Source: Myxococcota bacterium (GTDB taxonomy: Bacteria > Myxococcota_A > UBA9160 > UBA4427). Taken from it: a stretch of 64,000 bases of DNA. The notes under the pieces are model-generated. The model worked only from the letters and a program-made list of their open reading frames with translations, made no database searches and had not been told where the DNA came from. The position numbers were made by a program, and so were the translations under genes. Every line of letters starts with the position of its first letter. The first letter of the stretch is position 1. Shown one piece after another: positions 43,122-51,829 of this stretch. The DNA lies in NCBI GenBank assembly GCA_028278345.1, contig JANQEL010000290.1, forward strand, positions 1-64,000, written 5' to 3'.

Positions 43122-44044
43122 CCCCGCCTACCGCCGCCCCCCTCTCCGGTGAGAAGATCCTGATCACGGGCCCGACGAGCCAGGTCGCGCTGCCCATCGC
43201 GCGTACCCTCGCCCGGGAGAACGACGTCTACGGCCTGGCGCGCTTCAGCAAGGAAGAAGACCGGCAGCGCGTCGAAAAACTCGGATGCAAGACCCTCGCG
43301 ATCGATCTCGCCAGCTCGCCCCTCGACGAGGTTCCGCGAGACTTCAGCATCGTGCTCCACTTCGCCGTCGTGAAGAGCGGCGACTTCGACTACGACCTGG
43401 CCGCCAACGCCGAAGGCGTCGGACGTCTGATGGATCACACGCGCCCAAGCAGGGCTTTCCTGCACTGCTCGACCACGGGCGTCTACGAAGACGCGGGGCA
43501 TCAGGCCCTGAAGGAGACCGACCCTCTCGGCGACAACCACCGCGCCATGATGCCCACCTACAGTATCTGCAAGATCGCCGCGGAGAGCATGGTTCGCTTC
43601 GGCTCGCGCCAGTGGAACGTCCCCACCACCGTGGTGCGCCTCGGGGTCCCCTACGGAGACAACGGCGGCTGGCCCTGGTTCCACCTGATGATGATGCAGG
43701 GTGGCGTTCCGATTCCCGTCGGGAAGAACCCTCCCAACGTCTACAACCTGCTGCACGAAGACGACTACATCGCGATGCTTCCGCGCCTCGTCGAAATCGC
43801 CGACGTTCCGCCCGTCACCGTGAACTGGGCCGGCAGCGAAGCCACCAGTATCGAGGAGTGGTGCGCCTACCTCGGCGAACTCACCGGTCTCGAACCGAAG
43901 TTCAACCCCACGGACGCGACGATCGGCAGCGTCACCGTCGACCCGACGAAGATGCACGAGCTCGTGGGACGCACACAGGTGGACTGGCGCGATGGCATCG
44001 CGCGCATGGTGAAGGCGCGAAACCCCGAACTCCTGAAGGACTGA
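43118..44044 (+). CDS. extended SDR / NAD(P)-dependent epimerase-like protein
   Basis: 308 residues. The nucleotide-binding start is KILITGPTSQVALPIARTLA, where the usual TGxxGxxG pattern is altered (second and third Gly replaced by Ser and Ala). The active-site YSICK (Y-x-x-x-K) is intact, as is the upstream STTGVYED serine region. VVRLGVPYGDNG and NLLHEDDYIAML fit the family. It likely reduces, oxidises or epimerises a nucleotide sugar or a similar carbonyl compound. The start overlaps the exported unknown gene by 4 bases. Confidence 0.88.
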   Translation: MTPPTAAPLSGEKILITGPTSQVALPIARTLARENDVYGLARFSKEEDRQRVEKLGCKTLAIDLASSPLDEVPRDFSIVLHFAVVKSGDFDYDLAANAEGVGRLMDHTRPSRAFLHCSTTGVYEDAGHQALKETDPLGDNHRAMMPTYSICKIAAESMVRFGSRQWNVPTTVVRLGVPYGDNGGWPWFHLMMMQGGVPIPVGKNPPNVYNLLHEDDYIAMLPRLVEIADVPPVTVNWAGSEATSIEEWCAYLGELTGLEPKFNPTDATIGSVTVDPTKMHELVGRTQVDWRDGIARMVKARNPELLKD

Positions 44045-44063
44045 CGGCGGGCGCCGCCGGGGT

Positions 44064-45605
44064 TCAGGAGATCCAGCGCCCGAGGGCCGTCCCGAACAGG
44101 AACTTCGCGGCCTTCAACAGGCCGTCCTCCTTCTTCTTCCCATAGGGGTAGAAGGAGCGCGAGTTCTTGCCCTTGAAGCGGTCGACGATCACGGGCAGGG
44201 GATGGCAGTAGCCCCGCACGCCGTTCTCGCCGTTCACCTGCCCCACCCCGCTCGACTTGCGCCCACCGAAGGGCGCTTCGAGGCAACCGTAGGTGACGGT
44301 CATGTCGTTGACGCAGACGCTGCCCGATTCGATGCGTTGCGCCAGGCGCGTCGCCTTGAAGTCGTCATTCGTCCAAATGGTCGCGCCGAGGCCGTAGTGG
44401 GTGTCGTTTGCGAGGGCGATCGCTTCCTCTTCGTCCTTCACGCGCATGATGGGAAGGATGGGGCCGAAGGTTTCGTCCCGCATGATCTGCATCTCGTGAT
44501 CGACTTCCGTCAGCACGGTCGGTTCGAAGAAGAGGCCATCGAGGTTCGGGTTGCGACGTCCGCCCACGTGCACCTTCGCACCACGCGAAACGGCGTCGGC
44601 CATGTGGCCCTCGATGATCTCCATCTGCCGGGGCCAGAAGATCGCGCCGACGTCGCTCTCGCCCTCGTCTCCCTGGCGCAGCTCGGCCGCGCGCTTCACC
44701 ACCTCTTTTTCGAACGCATCGGCCACCGAATCCACCACGTATACACGCTCGGTCCCGCAGCAGTACTGCCCCGTGTTCATGTACGCACCCGCCAGCGCAC
44801 CCGCCGCGGCACTCTCGATATCGGCGTCGGCGCAGACGATCATCGGATCCTTGCCACCGAGTTCGAGGGTGCAGGGAATGAGCTTGCGACCGCAGGCCTC
44901 GGCGACCTTGCGACCGGTCGCCACCGAGCCCGTGAAGCTGATCTTGTCGACCGCGGCCTCGCAGAGCGCCGCGCCGGTTTGGCCATCGCCCATCAACACC
45001 TGCAGCACGCCTTCGGGGAGCCCGGCCTGCTCGAAGATCTCCGCCAGTAGTTGTCCCGAGAAAGGCGTGACTTCCGAGGGCTTCAAGATCACCGTGTTGC
45101 CGGCCACCAGGGCCTGGGCCACGGGATTGATCGCGAGGATGAAGGGCCCGTTCCAGGGCGTGATGATGCCCACGACGCCGAGGGGCACGTGGTGGATCGT
45201 GAGCTTCTTCATGAAGCGCATCACACCGTGGAGCGACTTCTTCTCGGGCGCGAGCAGCTTCGGCGCGCGCTTGGCGTGATACGAAACCGCATCGCAGGCC
45301 GAGAAGATCTCCATCGAAATCGCTTCGGTGCGCGTCTTGCCCGTTTCGCGGATCACCGTCTCGATGATGTTCTCGTGGCGCTCCAAGACGATCTTCACCA
45401 CGCGTCGCAGATAGCTCGCGCGTCGGTCGACCGAGAGCGCCGCCCACTCGGGTTGCGCCTTGCGCGCGCGCTCGACGGCGGCGTTCACGGCGTCGGCCGC
45501 CTGCACCTCGATCTCGCCGATCGGCTCGTTGTTGAGGGTGTTGCGCAGGAGCAGCCGGCGCGGCTCGTCGGCACTCGTTTGCGGGATGGGTTCGACGATC
45601 GCCAT
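44064..45605 (-). CDS. NAD(P)-dependent aldehyde dehydrogenase
   Basis: 513 residues. GVVGIITPWNGPFILAINPVAQALVAGNTVILKPSEVTP is the cofactor region, FTGSVATGRKVAEACG the second Gly motif, LELGGKDPMIV carries the general base Glu, and the catalytic Cys is in MNTGQYCCGTERVYV. ETFGPILPIMRV and EAPFGGRKSSGVG close the domain. The C-terminal 40 residues (FKGKNSRSFYPYGKKKEDGLLKAAKFLFG) look membrane-associated, as in fatty aldehyde or coniferyl aldehyde dehydrogenases. The aldehyde is unknown. Confidence 0.95.
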   Translation of the reverse strand: MAIVEPIPQTSADEPRRLLLRNTLNNEPIGEIEVQAADAVNAAVERARKAQPEWAALSVDRRASYLRRVVKIVLERHENIIETVIRETGKTRTEAISMEIFSACDAVSYHAKRAPKLLAPEKKSLHGVMRFMKKLTIHHVPLGVVGIITPWNGPFILAINPVAQALVAGNTVILKPSEVTPFSGQLLAEIFEQAGLPEGVLQVLMGDGQTGAALCEAAVDKISFTGSVATGRKVAEACGRKLIPCTLELGGKDPMIVCADADIESAAAGALAGAYMNTGQYCCGTERVYVVDSVADAFEKEVVKRAAELRQGDEGESDVGAIFWPRQMEIIEGHMADAVSRGAKVHVGGRRNPNLDGLFFEPTVLTEVDHEMQIMRDETFGPILPIMRVKDEEEAIALANDTHYGLGATIWTNDDFKATRLAQRIESGSVCVNDMTVTYGCLEAPFGGRKSSGVGQVNGENGVRGYCHPLPVIVDRFKGKNSRSFYPYGKKKEDGLLKAAKFLFGTALGRWIS

Positions 45606-45748
45606 GGGGACCTCGCGCGCTGGGTGGTGGGATGACGGTCGCGGGAGTCTACCACCGCACTTCCCGGCTTCCCGGCGCTGGGGCTCGCATCTCGGCGTGC
45701 ACCCCGGGACGGGGCGGCGCGATGGGCACCGCCCTACACTCGGACGCG

Positions 45749-46324
45749 ATGTCCCGCAGAGAAGAAGACGAAATCACCCTGCTGCTCAACCGCGCCGAGC
45801 AGTCCGACAGGCCCGCCGACCACCTGTGGGAACTCGTCTATCCCGAACTGCGCCGTCGTGCGCGCAACCTGTTCAAGAACGAGCGCAGCGACCACACCCT
45901 CTCGGCCACCGCGGTGATCAACGAGGTCTTCGTTCGCCTCACCACGGCCTCCGCACGCGAGTGGCAGGATCGCCGCCACTTCTATGCGGCCGCCTCGGGC
46001 ATCATGCGGCACGTGCTGATCGACCACGCGCGCGCCAGGACGGCGGAGAAGCGCGGCGGGGACAGCGTGCGCGAGACCCTCGACGAAGCGGTCTTCCCCG
46101 ACGTCTCCGATTCCGAGAGTGGCTACGCCGAAGCGCGCGATGCCCTCGACCAGCTCGCCCTCGAGAACGACCGCGCCGCCACCGTCGTCGCCCTGCGCGT
46201 CTTCGGTGGTCTCACCGTCGATGAGATCGCCGACGAACTCTCCGTTTCTCCACGCACGGTCAAGAGCGATTGGGTGACGGCGCGGGTGCGCCTCAAGGAC
46301 ATCCTCGAATCCCAGGAGAGCTGA
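45749..46324 (+). CDS. ECF-type RNA polymerase sigma factor (TIGR02999-like)
   Basis: 191 residues. ITLLLNRAEQSDRPADHLWELVYPELRRRARNLFKNERSDHTLSATAVINEVFVRL covers sigma region 2, and NDRAATVVALRVFGGLTVDEIADELSVSPRTVKSDWVTARVRLK region 4. This style is the sig-70_X6 group, often found with Ser/Thr kinases in Planctomycetes, Acidobacteria and Myxococcota; no kinase or anti-sigma gene is adjacent here. Starts at 45722 and 45749 are both possible without a good ribosome binding site; the family normally begins just before the ITLLL motif, so 45749 was used. Confidence 0.9.
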   Translation: MSRREEDEITLLLNRAEQSDRPADHLWELVYPELRRRARNLFKNERSDHTLSATAVINEVFVRLTTASAREWQDRRHFYAAASGIMRHVLIDHARARTAEKRGGDSVRETLDEAVFPDVSDSESGYAEARDALDQLALENDRAATVVALRVFGGLTVDEIADELSVSPRTVKSDWVTARVRLKDILESQES

Positions 46325-46355
46325 TCGCGGGCGCCTTTGAGCGACGCGCAAAGAA

Positions 46356-46388
46356 AAACGCCCGGTGCACTCGCTGTACCGGGCGTTT
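46356..46388. terminator. bidirectional intrinsic terminator between convergent sigma genes
   Basis: AAACGCCCGGT and ACCGGGCGTTT form a perfect 11-bp stem with an 11-base loop. An A-tract lies on the left and a T-run on the right, so it works in both directions. It lies between the stops of the two convergent ECF genes (46324 and 46430) and should end both transcripts. Confidence 0.88.
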
Positions 46389-46429
46389 CCCTTGGCGTCG
46401 TGTGACGCCCCTCGCGGGAAGGAACTGTG

Positions 46430-47011
46430 TCAGGCCGAGAGTACGCTCGGCAGCTTGCGATTGTGCTCGGCGAGCGTGCGCCGCGTGCGGAACAGGCTGA
46501 TCTTGATGGCCTGCGGCGACTTGCCCATGTTGCGCGCGATGTCGCGCGTCGAGCGGTTTTCGATGTAGCGCTGCTCGAAGGCTTCGCGCTGCTGTTCCGG
46601 GACCTTTTCGTCGAGCACGCGGCTGCAGTTGCGCAGGATGCGGACGAAGTCGGTCTTCTGGTCGGCGGGGGTTTCGTCGGAGGCGAGTCGGTCGACCTCT
46701 TCGCTGTCGATCGAAATCGAGATCGGTCGCTTGCGGCGATAGCGTCGGCAGATCTGGTTGTGCGCGATGCCGAACATCCAGGTGAGCAGCGTCGAGCGGC
46801 CCTCGAACTTGGCGAGGCCACGGTGGACCTGGAGGAAGACCTCCTGGGTCACGTCCTCGGCGTCCTCGGGATCGCTCATGCGCTTGAGGGCGAAGTAGTA
46901 GATGCGGCGTTCGTATCGCTCGTAGAGTTCGGCGAAGGCTTCGTCACGGCCGGCGAGGATCTCGCGAACGAGTCGGGCGTCGTCTTCGGCGGTGGTCGGT
47001 AGATTCTTCAT
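46430..47011 (-). CDS. ECF-type RNA polymerase sigma factor
   Basis: 193 residues. FAELYERYERRIYYFALKRMSDPEDAEDVTQEVFLQVHRGLAKFEGRSTLLTWMFGIAHNQICRRYRR is sigma region 2, and EQQREAFEQRYIENRSTRDIARNMGKSPQAIKISLFRTRRTLAEH region 4. The ATG at 47011 was chosen because AAGGAG lies 6 bases upstream; an earlier in-frame Met has no such site. Arg/Lys-rich linker residues join the two regions. No anti-sigma gene is seen beside it. Upstream lies a pair of 13-bp direct repeats that may be its promoter elements. Confidence 0.93.
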   Translation of the reverse strand: MKNLPTTAEDDARLVREILAGRDEAFAELYERYERRIYYFALKRMSDPEDAEDVTQEVFLQVHRGLAKFEGRSTLLTWMFGIAHNQICRRYRRKRPISISIDSEEVDRLASDETPADQKTDFVRILRNCSRVLDEKVPEQQREAFEQRYIENRSTRDIARNMGKSPQAIKISLFRTRRTLAEHNRKLPSVLSA

Positions 47012-47094
47012 GGGGTGCTCCTTGCTTTCCGCTTTGCGCTGGCGGCTGGTTCCGGGGTTTTTCTTGCCGCTCACCTAGAAAGGCGAGATCCGGG

Positions 47095-47147
47095 CGGAAA
47101 ACGGGCAATCGCCGAGGAAGTTTTTTCAACTCCCCGGAAAACGGGCA
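47095..47147. repeat. 13-bp direct repeats upstream of an ECF sigma gene
   Basis: CGGAAAACGGGCA occurs at 47095-47107 and at 47135-47147, a 40-base period. They lie in the 262-base gap between the sigma gene (start 47011, minus strand) and the SHOCT gene (start 47274, plus strand). GGAAAA cores recall ECF -35 elements, and a T-tract lies between them. The rest of the gap shows no gene. Confidence 0.5.
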
Positions 47148-47273
47148 GAAACGGGCGCACCCCTCGGGGAAGGCGCTCAAGTCCCCACCGGGGATCGGTC
47201 GATAGACCCCGAGAAACCTGCAAGCCGGTTCGACGCCCCGCCCCCTGCGACGCGCACCGGCAGGGGAGCCCCC

Positions 47274-47813
47274 ATGAAGCAACCGCGAACCATCGGCCTG
47301 GCGTTGATCCTGCTCGGCACCATTGTGCTGCTCGGCAACACGACCGAGGCCCTGCCCCCCGAAGCCTTCTTCGCTGGCCTCGTCATGTATCCCATAGGCG
47401 GCTTTCTCTTTTTCAAGGGAAGCCGCGAAGCGATCAACAAGGCCGAGAGCCGCGCGGCCCGCATTCGAGCGCCCAAGCTCAACAACGCGACCGCCGAGGC
47501 CTATGCCGATCGACAGCGACGCAATATCGAGGAACACGGTTCCGTCGACAGCCAGGTGCGCGCCCTCAATGAACAGCCCGCGGCCCAGCTCGCGAGTCCG
47601 CAAGCAGCGCGTGTACAGGACGCCTGCCTCGATCTCGACGCAGAACTCGGCGAAGAAGAAGACCTCGTCGTCACCACCGACGTGTCCTTCCCCATCGAAG
47701 TGCAGGAGCAGGATTCTCTCGCCGAGCAGCTGATGAAGCTCCAGAAGCTTCGCGACGACGGCATCATTTCCGACGAGGAAATGGCCATCGCCAAGGCGAA
47801 ACTGCTGGGCTGA
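47274..47813 (+). CDS. membrane protein with C-terminal SHOCT domain
   Basis: 179 residues. Two hydrophobic helices (TIGLALILLGTIVLLGN, about 6-22, and FFAGLVMYPIGGFLFFKG, about 32-49) lead to a charged cytoplasmic region rich in Ala, Arg and Glu. The last 30 residues, SLAEQLMKLQKLRDDGIISDEEMAIAKAKLLG, form a SHOCT motif, a short helical hairpin found at protein ends. GGGGAG lies 5 bases before the ATG. SHOCT proteins have no common enzymatic role; the motif is thought to mediate oligomerisation. Confidence 0.83.
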   Translation: MKQPRTIGLALILLGTIVLLGNTTEALPPEAFFAGLVMYPIGGFLFFKGSREAINKAESRAARIRAPKLNNATAEAYADRQRRNIEEHGSVDSQVRALNEQPAAQLASPQAARVQDACLDLDAELGEEEDLVVTTDVSFPIEVQEQDSLAEQLMKLQKLRDDGIISDEEMAIAKAKLLG

Positions 47814-47823
47814 GATTGTCAGT

Positions 47824-47840
47824 AGTGCTCCGAGAGCACT
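47824..47840. other. perfect hairpin upstream of egtD
   Basis: AGTGCTC and GAGCACT flank a 3-base loop, just after the SHOCT gene stop at 47813. No T-tract follows. It may be a weak terminator or a binding site for the region before egtD. Confidence 0.35.
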
Positions 47841-47981
47841 CAGCGATCGCCAGATGCGCGTGCTAGGGTCGTCCGCTCTTCGAGCGCCCGACCGGAGTAC
47901 GCCATCCCTCCCCGCGAGAGCTTCCCCGAGCCACATTCCTCATCGCGACTGCGGCTGATCGAACCGCGAGCGCAGGTCGCG

Positions 47982-48920
47982 ATGCCCTCCTTCGAAGAAG
48001 AGGTGCGCGACGGCCTGGCCAGCGAACCGCGCAGTCTCCCCTGTCGCTTCTTCTACGATGAGATCGGCTCGAAGATCTTCGAAGAGATCTGCGAACTCGA
48101 GGAGTACTACCTCACTCGCGTCGAGCGCAGCATCCTGCGCGATCGAGCGGACGAGATCGCGAGCGCGGCCCCCGCGAACGCGACCCTGGTCGAACTCGGA
48201 AGCGGGAGTGCGGAGAAGACGCGGCTGTTGATCGAAGCCTTGATCCGCAAGCAGATCACCCTGCGCTTCGTACCGATCGACATCTCGCGCAGTGCGCTGA
48301 TCGAAAGCAGCGAAGGCCTGCTGCTCGACCATCGCGCCCTCGAGATCGCCGCGATCTGCGCCGAGTATGACAGTGGCCTGCGCATCCTCGACAAGGCCGC
48401 CGGCTCACCGCGCATGATCCTCTGGCTCGGTTCATCCGTGGGCAACCTCCACAAGCCGCAAGCGGCGGACTTCCTGGCCCGCGTACGCGAAACCATGGAG
48501 CCCGACGATCGCTTCCTGATCGGGATCGACCTGCGCAAGGAACGCGACGTGCTCGAGAGCGCCTACGACGATTCGCTGGGCGTAACGGCGCGCTTCAACC
48601 TGAACCTGCTGGCGCGCGTGAATCGCGAACTCGCGGGGAACTTCGATCTCGCGGGTTTCCGCTTTCGCGCGCACTACGACGAGGAATCGGGTGCCGTCGA
48701 GAGTTCCCTCGTGAGCCTGCGCGACCAGAAGGTCGAGATCGGAGCCCTCGGGTTGCAGGTGCCCTTCCGCGAGGGCGAGTCGATCCACACCGAGAACTCG
48801 TACAAGTACTCCCTCGAAGAGATCGACACCCTGGCGGCCGAAGGCGGCATGGCGAGCGAAGCACGCTGGCTCGACGACGATGGTCGCTACAGCGTGAACC
48901 TGCTCCGACCTGCGGATTGA
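47982..48920 (+). CDS. egtD: L-histidine N-alpha-methyltransferase
   Basis: 312 residues. It trimethylates histidine to hercynine with SAM, the first step of ergothioneine synthesis. LPCRFFYDEIGSKIFEEICELEEYYLTRVE is the EgtD opening, VELGSGSAEKTRLLIEAL the SAM-binding loop, and FNLNLLARVNRELAGNFDLAGFRFRAHYDEESGAVESSLVSL and IHTENSYKYSLEEI the substrate-side motifs. No egtB (sulfoxide synthase) gene lies nearby, so either it is elsewhere or only hercynine is made. An in-frame reading continues upstream without a start codon, so the ATG at 47982 stands. Confidence 0.94.
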   Translation: MPSFEEEVRDGLASEPRSLPCRFFYDEIGSKIFEEICELEEYYLTRVERSILRDRADEIASAAPANATLVELGSGSAEKTRLLIEALIRKQITLRFVPIDISRSALIESSEGLLLDHRALEIAAICAEYDSGLRILDKAAGSPRMILWLGSSVGNLHKPQAADFLARVRETMEPDDRFLIGIDLRKERDVLESAYDDSLGVTARFNLNLLARVNRELAGNFDLAGFRFRAHYDEESGAVESSLVSLRDQKVEIGALGLQVPFREGESIHTENSYKYSLEEIDTLAAEGGMASEARWLDDDGRYSVNLLRPAD

Positions 48921-48939
48921 CTCCGACCGCTCCGCGCCC

Positions 48940-51768
48940 TCAGTGGGCGTCCCGCCAGTTCGCCCCGTAGCCGATGTCGACGACCAGCGGCACCTGGAGT
49001 TCGAACACACTCTCCATCTCGCCGCGCACGAGGTCGGAGAGTGCATCGATCTGCGCTTCGGGCACTTCGAAGACGAGTTCGTCGTGCACCTGCATGATCA
49101 TCACAGCGTCTAGGTCGGCGCTGGCGAGGGCACGGTCGACATCGACCATCGCCTTCTTGATCAGGTCGGCCGCGGTGCCCTGGATCACCGTGTTGACCGC
49201 CATGCGCTCCGCCGCCTGACGAAGCACGCGGTTCTTCGAAGCGAGATCCGGGAGATATCGGCGGCGGTCGAGCAGCGTCTTCACGTAGCCGATCTTCTTC
49301 GCCCCCTCGATGGTGCCGTCGAGGAAGCGCCGCACGCCGGTGTAGCGCGCGAAGTAGGCGTCCACGATGTCCTGCGCCTCGCTCGTCGCGATGCCGAGGT
49401 TGTTCGCGAGCCCGAAGGCCGACGAGCCGTAGATGATCCCGAAGTTCACCGCCTTGGCGCGGGCGCGCTGATCGTCGTCGACCTCGTCGACGCCGATCCC
49501 CGCCACCTCGGCGGCCGTGCGGCGGTGGATGTCCTCCCCCTTCGAGAAGGCGTCGAGCAGGCTTTCGTCCCCCGAGTAGTGGGCCAGCACGCGCAGCTCC
49601 ACCTGGGAGTAGTCGGCCGCGAGCATCACGCGCCCTTCGGCGGGGATGAAAGTCTCGCGGATGCGCACACCTTCGGCCGTGCGGATCGGGATGTTCTGCA
49701 CGTTCGGGTCGGAGGCCGAGAGCCGCCCCGTCGCCGCGCCGATCTGGTTGAAGTTGGGATGGATGCGTCCCGTGCGTTCGCTCACGAGCTTCGGCAGGGC
49801 GTCGATGTAGGTGCTCTTGAGCTTCGAAAGCTGCCGCCAGCGCAGGACGCGGCCCGGCAATTCGTGCTCCGAGGCGAGCTGTTCGAGCACGTCCTCCGCG
49901 GTCGAGTAGCCGGTCTTGGTGCGCTTGATCGGCGTGAGGCGGAGCTTCTCGAAGAGGATCACCTGTAACTGCTTGGGGGAACCCACCTTGAACTCTTCGC
50001 CCGCGAGTTCGTAGATCTCCTTCTCGAGGGTTGCGAGGGCGGATTCGTACTCGGTCGAGAGCGCGGCGAGCTTCGCCTCGTCGATCCGCACACCGTTGCG
50101 TTCGACTCGAGAGAGCACGCAGGTGAGTGGCAGCTCGACGTCGTTGAAGAGCGGCAGCAGCTCGTCGGCGTCGAGTCGTTCCTCGACCTTCTCGCGGAGT
50201 GATGCCGTCGCCGCGAGCTGGCCCTCCACCCACTTCGCCACGTCGTCCGCCGGGATCTCTTCGATCGGAGTCGCCTTGGCGCCCCGGCCCGCGAGATCCT
50301 CGAAGCTTCGCACCTCGCGCCCGAGGTATTGCATCGCGAGAGGCGAGAGATCGTGCGACCCCGCCGGGTCGAGGAGGAAGGCCCCGATGCGAACGTCGAA
50401 GGTGGGCGTCGGAAGCACCAGGCCGTGTTCGCCGAAGAGGGACTGCACGCGCTTGGTATGCCAGCCGAACCACGGAACCGAATCGAAGACCGGGCCGAAC
50501 ACTTCGCACATGTCTTCGATCGAGAGCGTGGGCTCACCCGCGGCGTCGAGGGGAAGCGCTTCCTGGGCGCCGTGGGCCGCAGCCACGGGGATGTAGTGCG
50601 CGGCGCTTCCATCGCCGCGCGCCAAGGCTACACCCGCCACCACGGCATCGACCGCGCTGCCGCGGCCTTCGACTTCCATTGCGATCAGGCTCGGGGCGTC
50701 CGCGAGGGTCTTGGCCAGCGCTTCGAGTTCGGCGCGCTCGCGCACGATCTCGATCTCACTCGCGGCTTCTTCTTCGCCTCCGTTGGAAGCCCCATCGTCG
50801 AGTCCTTCGAGCAGACGCGTGAAGCCGAGGCGCTTGTAGATCTCCCGCAGCTTCTCGGTGTCCGCGCCCTTCGGCGCAAGCTCGTGCAACTCCACGCCGA
50901 GGTTCACGTCCTCACGCAGGGTGGAGAGTTCCTTCGAGAGCTTCGCGTCTTCGGGGTGTTCGAGCAGGGCCTCGCGCGCGCGTTTGGCCGTCACCTCTTC
51001 GGCGCGTTCGAGCAGCGCTTCGAGGGTGCCGAACTCGCCGATCAGCTTGGCGGCGCCCTTCACCCCGATGCCCTTCACACCGGGGATGTTGTCGCTCGGA
51101 TCGCCCACCAGGGAGCGCAAGTCGAGCATCTGCTCCGGCGGAACGCCGAACTTCTCGACCACTTCGTCGGGGCCGATGCGCCTGTCCTTGATCCCATCGA
51201 CCAGCTCGACGCGATCGCTGCACAGCTGCATCAAGTCCTTGTCGGTCGAGATGATGGCGACGGAGGTGTCTTCGGGGGCGTTCGCGACGAGGGTCGCGAT
51301 CACGTCGTCGGCTTCGAAGCCGGGAATTTCGATGATGGGAATGTTGTGCGCGGCCACGAGCTCGCGCACCAGGGGAAATTGCGCCGTCAGGTCCTCGGGC
51401 GTGGCGTCGCGATTGGCCTTGTACTCGGGATACACCTCGCGGCGAAACGAACCGCCCGAGGGATCGAACGCCACCGCGATGTAGTCGGGTTCCTCTTCGC
51501 GGATGATCTTGCCCAGGATGTTCGAGAAACCGAGCACCGCGTTCGTCGGCGTGCCGTCGGGTGCCCGCAGACCCGGGATACCGAAGAAGGCGCGGAACAC
51601 CGCGTTGGCGCCATCGATCACGACGAGTTTGCGCAAAGCGCCCGCTTTCGACTTCTTCGCCGCCGGCTTCTTCGAGGCGGCCTTCTTCGTCGAGGCCTTC
51701 TTCCGCGCAGCGCCCTTCTTCTTCGGCGCGGCGGCCTTCTTCCCCGTCGTCTTGCGCTTTGCGGCCAC
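48940..51768 (-). CDS. polA: DNA polymerase I with Lys/Ala-rich N-terminal tail
   Basis: 942 residues. The 5'-3' nuclease starts at VVIDGANAVFRAFFG (about residue 49) and ends near 330. The polymerase motifs are intact: DYSQVELRVLAHYSGD (A), RARAKAVNFGIIYG (B) and MQVHDELVFE (C). The middle 3'-5' exonuclease region looks degenerate: the DTE acidic motif reads MEV and the other acidic positions are lost. Residues 1-45 are a histone-H1-like tail (repeats of AAKKK and KKAAxKK). The GTG at 51768 has GAGGG 5 bases upstream and starts this tail; the in-frame reading further upstream enters the inverted-repeat element. Confidence 0.96.
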   Translation of the reverse strand: MAAKRKTTGKKAAAPKKKGAARKKASTKKAASKKPAAKKSKAGALRKLVVIDGANAVFRAFFGIPGLRAPDGTPTNAVLGFSNILGKIIREEEPDYIAVAFDPSGGSFRREVYPEYKANRDATPEDLTAQFPLVRELVAAHNIPIIEIPGFEADDVIATLVANAPEDTSVAIISTDKDLMQLCSDRVELVDGIKDRRIGPDEVVEKFGVPPEQMLDLRSLVGDPSDNIPGVKGIGVKGAAKLIGEFGTLEALLERAEEVTAKRAREALLEHPEDAKLSKELSTLREDVNLGVELHELAPKGADTEKLREIYKRLGFTRLLEGLDDGASNGGEEEAASEIEIVRERAELEALAKTLADAPSLIAMEVEGRGSAVDAVVAGVALARGDGSAAHYIPVAAAHGAQEALPLDAAGEPTLSIEDMCEVFGPVFDSVPWFGWHTKRVQSLFGEHGLVLPTPTFDVRIGAFLLDPAGSHDLSPLAMQYLGREVRSFEDLAGRGAKATPIEEIPADDVAKWVEGQLAATASLREKVEERLDADELLPLFNDVELPLTCVLSRVERNGVRIDEAKLAALSTEYESALATLEKEIYELAGEEFKVGSPKQLQVILFEKLRLTPIKRTKTGYSTAEDVLEQLASEHELPGRVLRWRQLSKLKSTYIDALPKLVSERTGRIHPNFNQIGAATGRLSASDPNVQNIPIRTAEGVRIRETFIPAEGRVMLAADYSQVELRVLAHYSGDESLLDAFSKGEDIHRRTAAEVAGIGVDEVDDDQRARAKAVNFGIIYGSSAFGLANNLGIATSEAQDIVDAYFARYTGVRRFLDGTIEGAKKIGYVKTLLDRRRYLPDLASKNRVLRQAAERMAVNTVIQGTAADLIKKAMVDVDRALASADLDAVMIMQVHDELVFEVPEAQIDALSDLVRGEMESVFELQVPLVVDIGYGANWRDAH

Positions 51769-51829
51769 GTGATCCCTCGCGGAAGTTCGGCCGACGAAGC
51801 TAGCTCGAATCAGCGGGGGCAGGCAGCTG

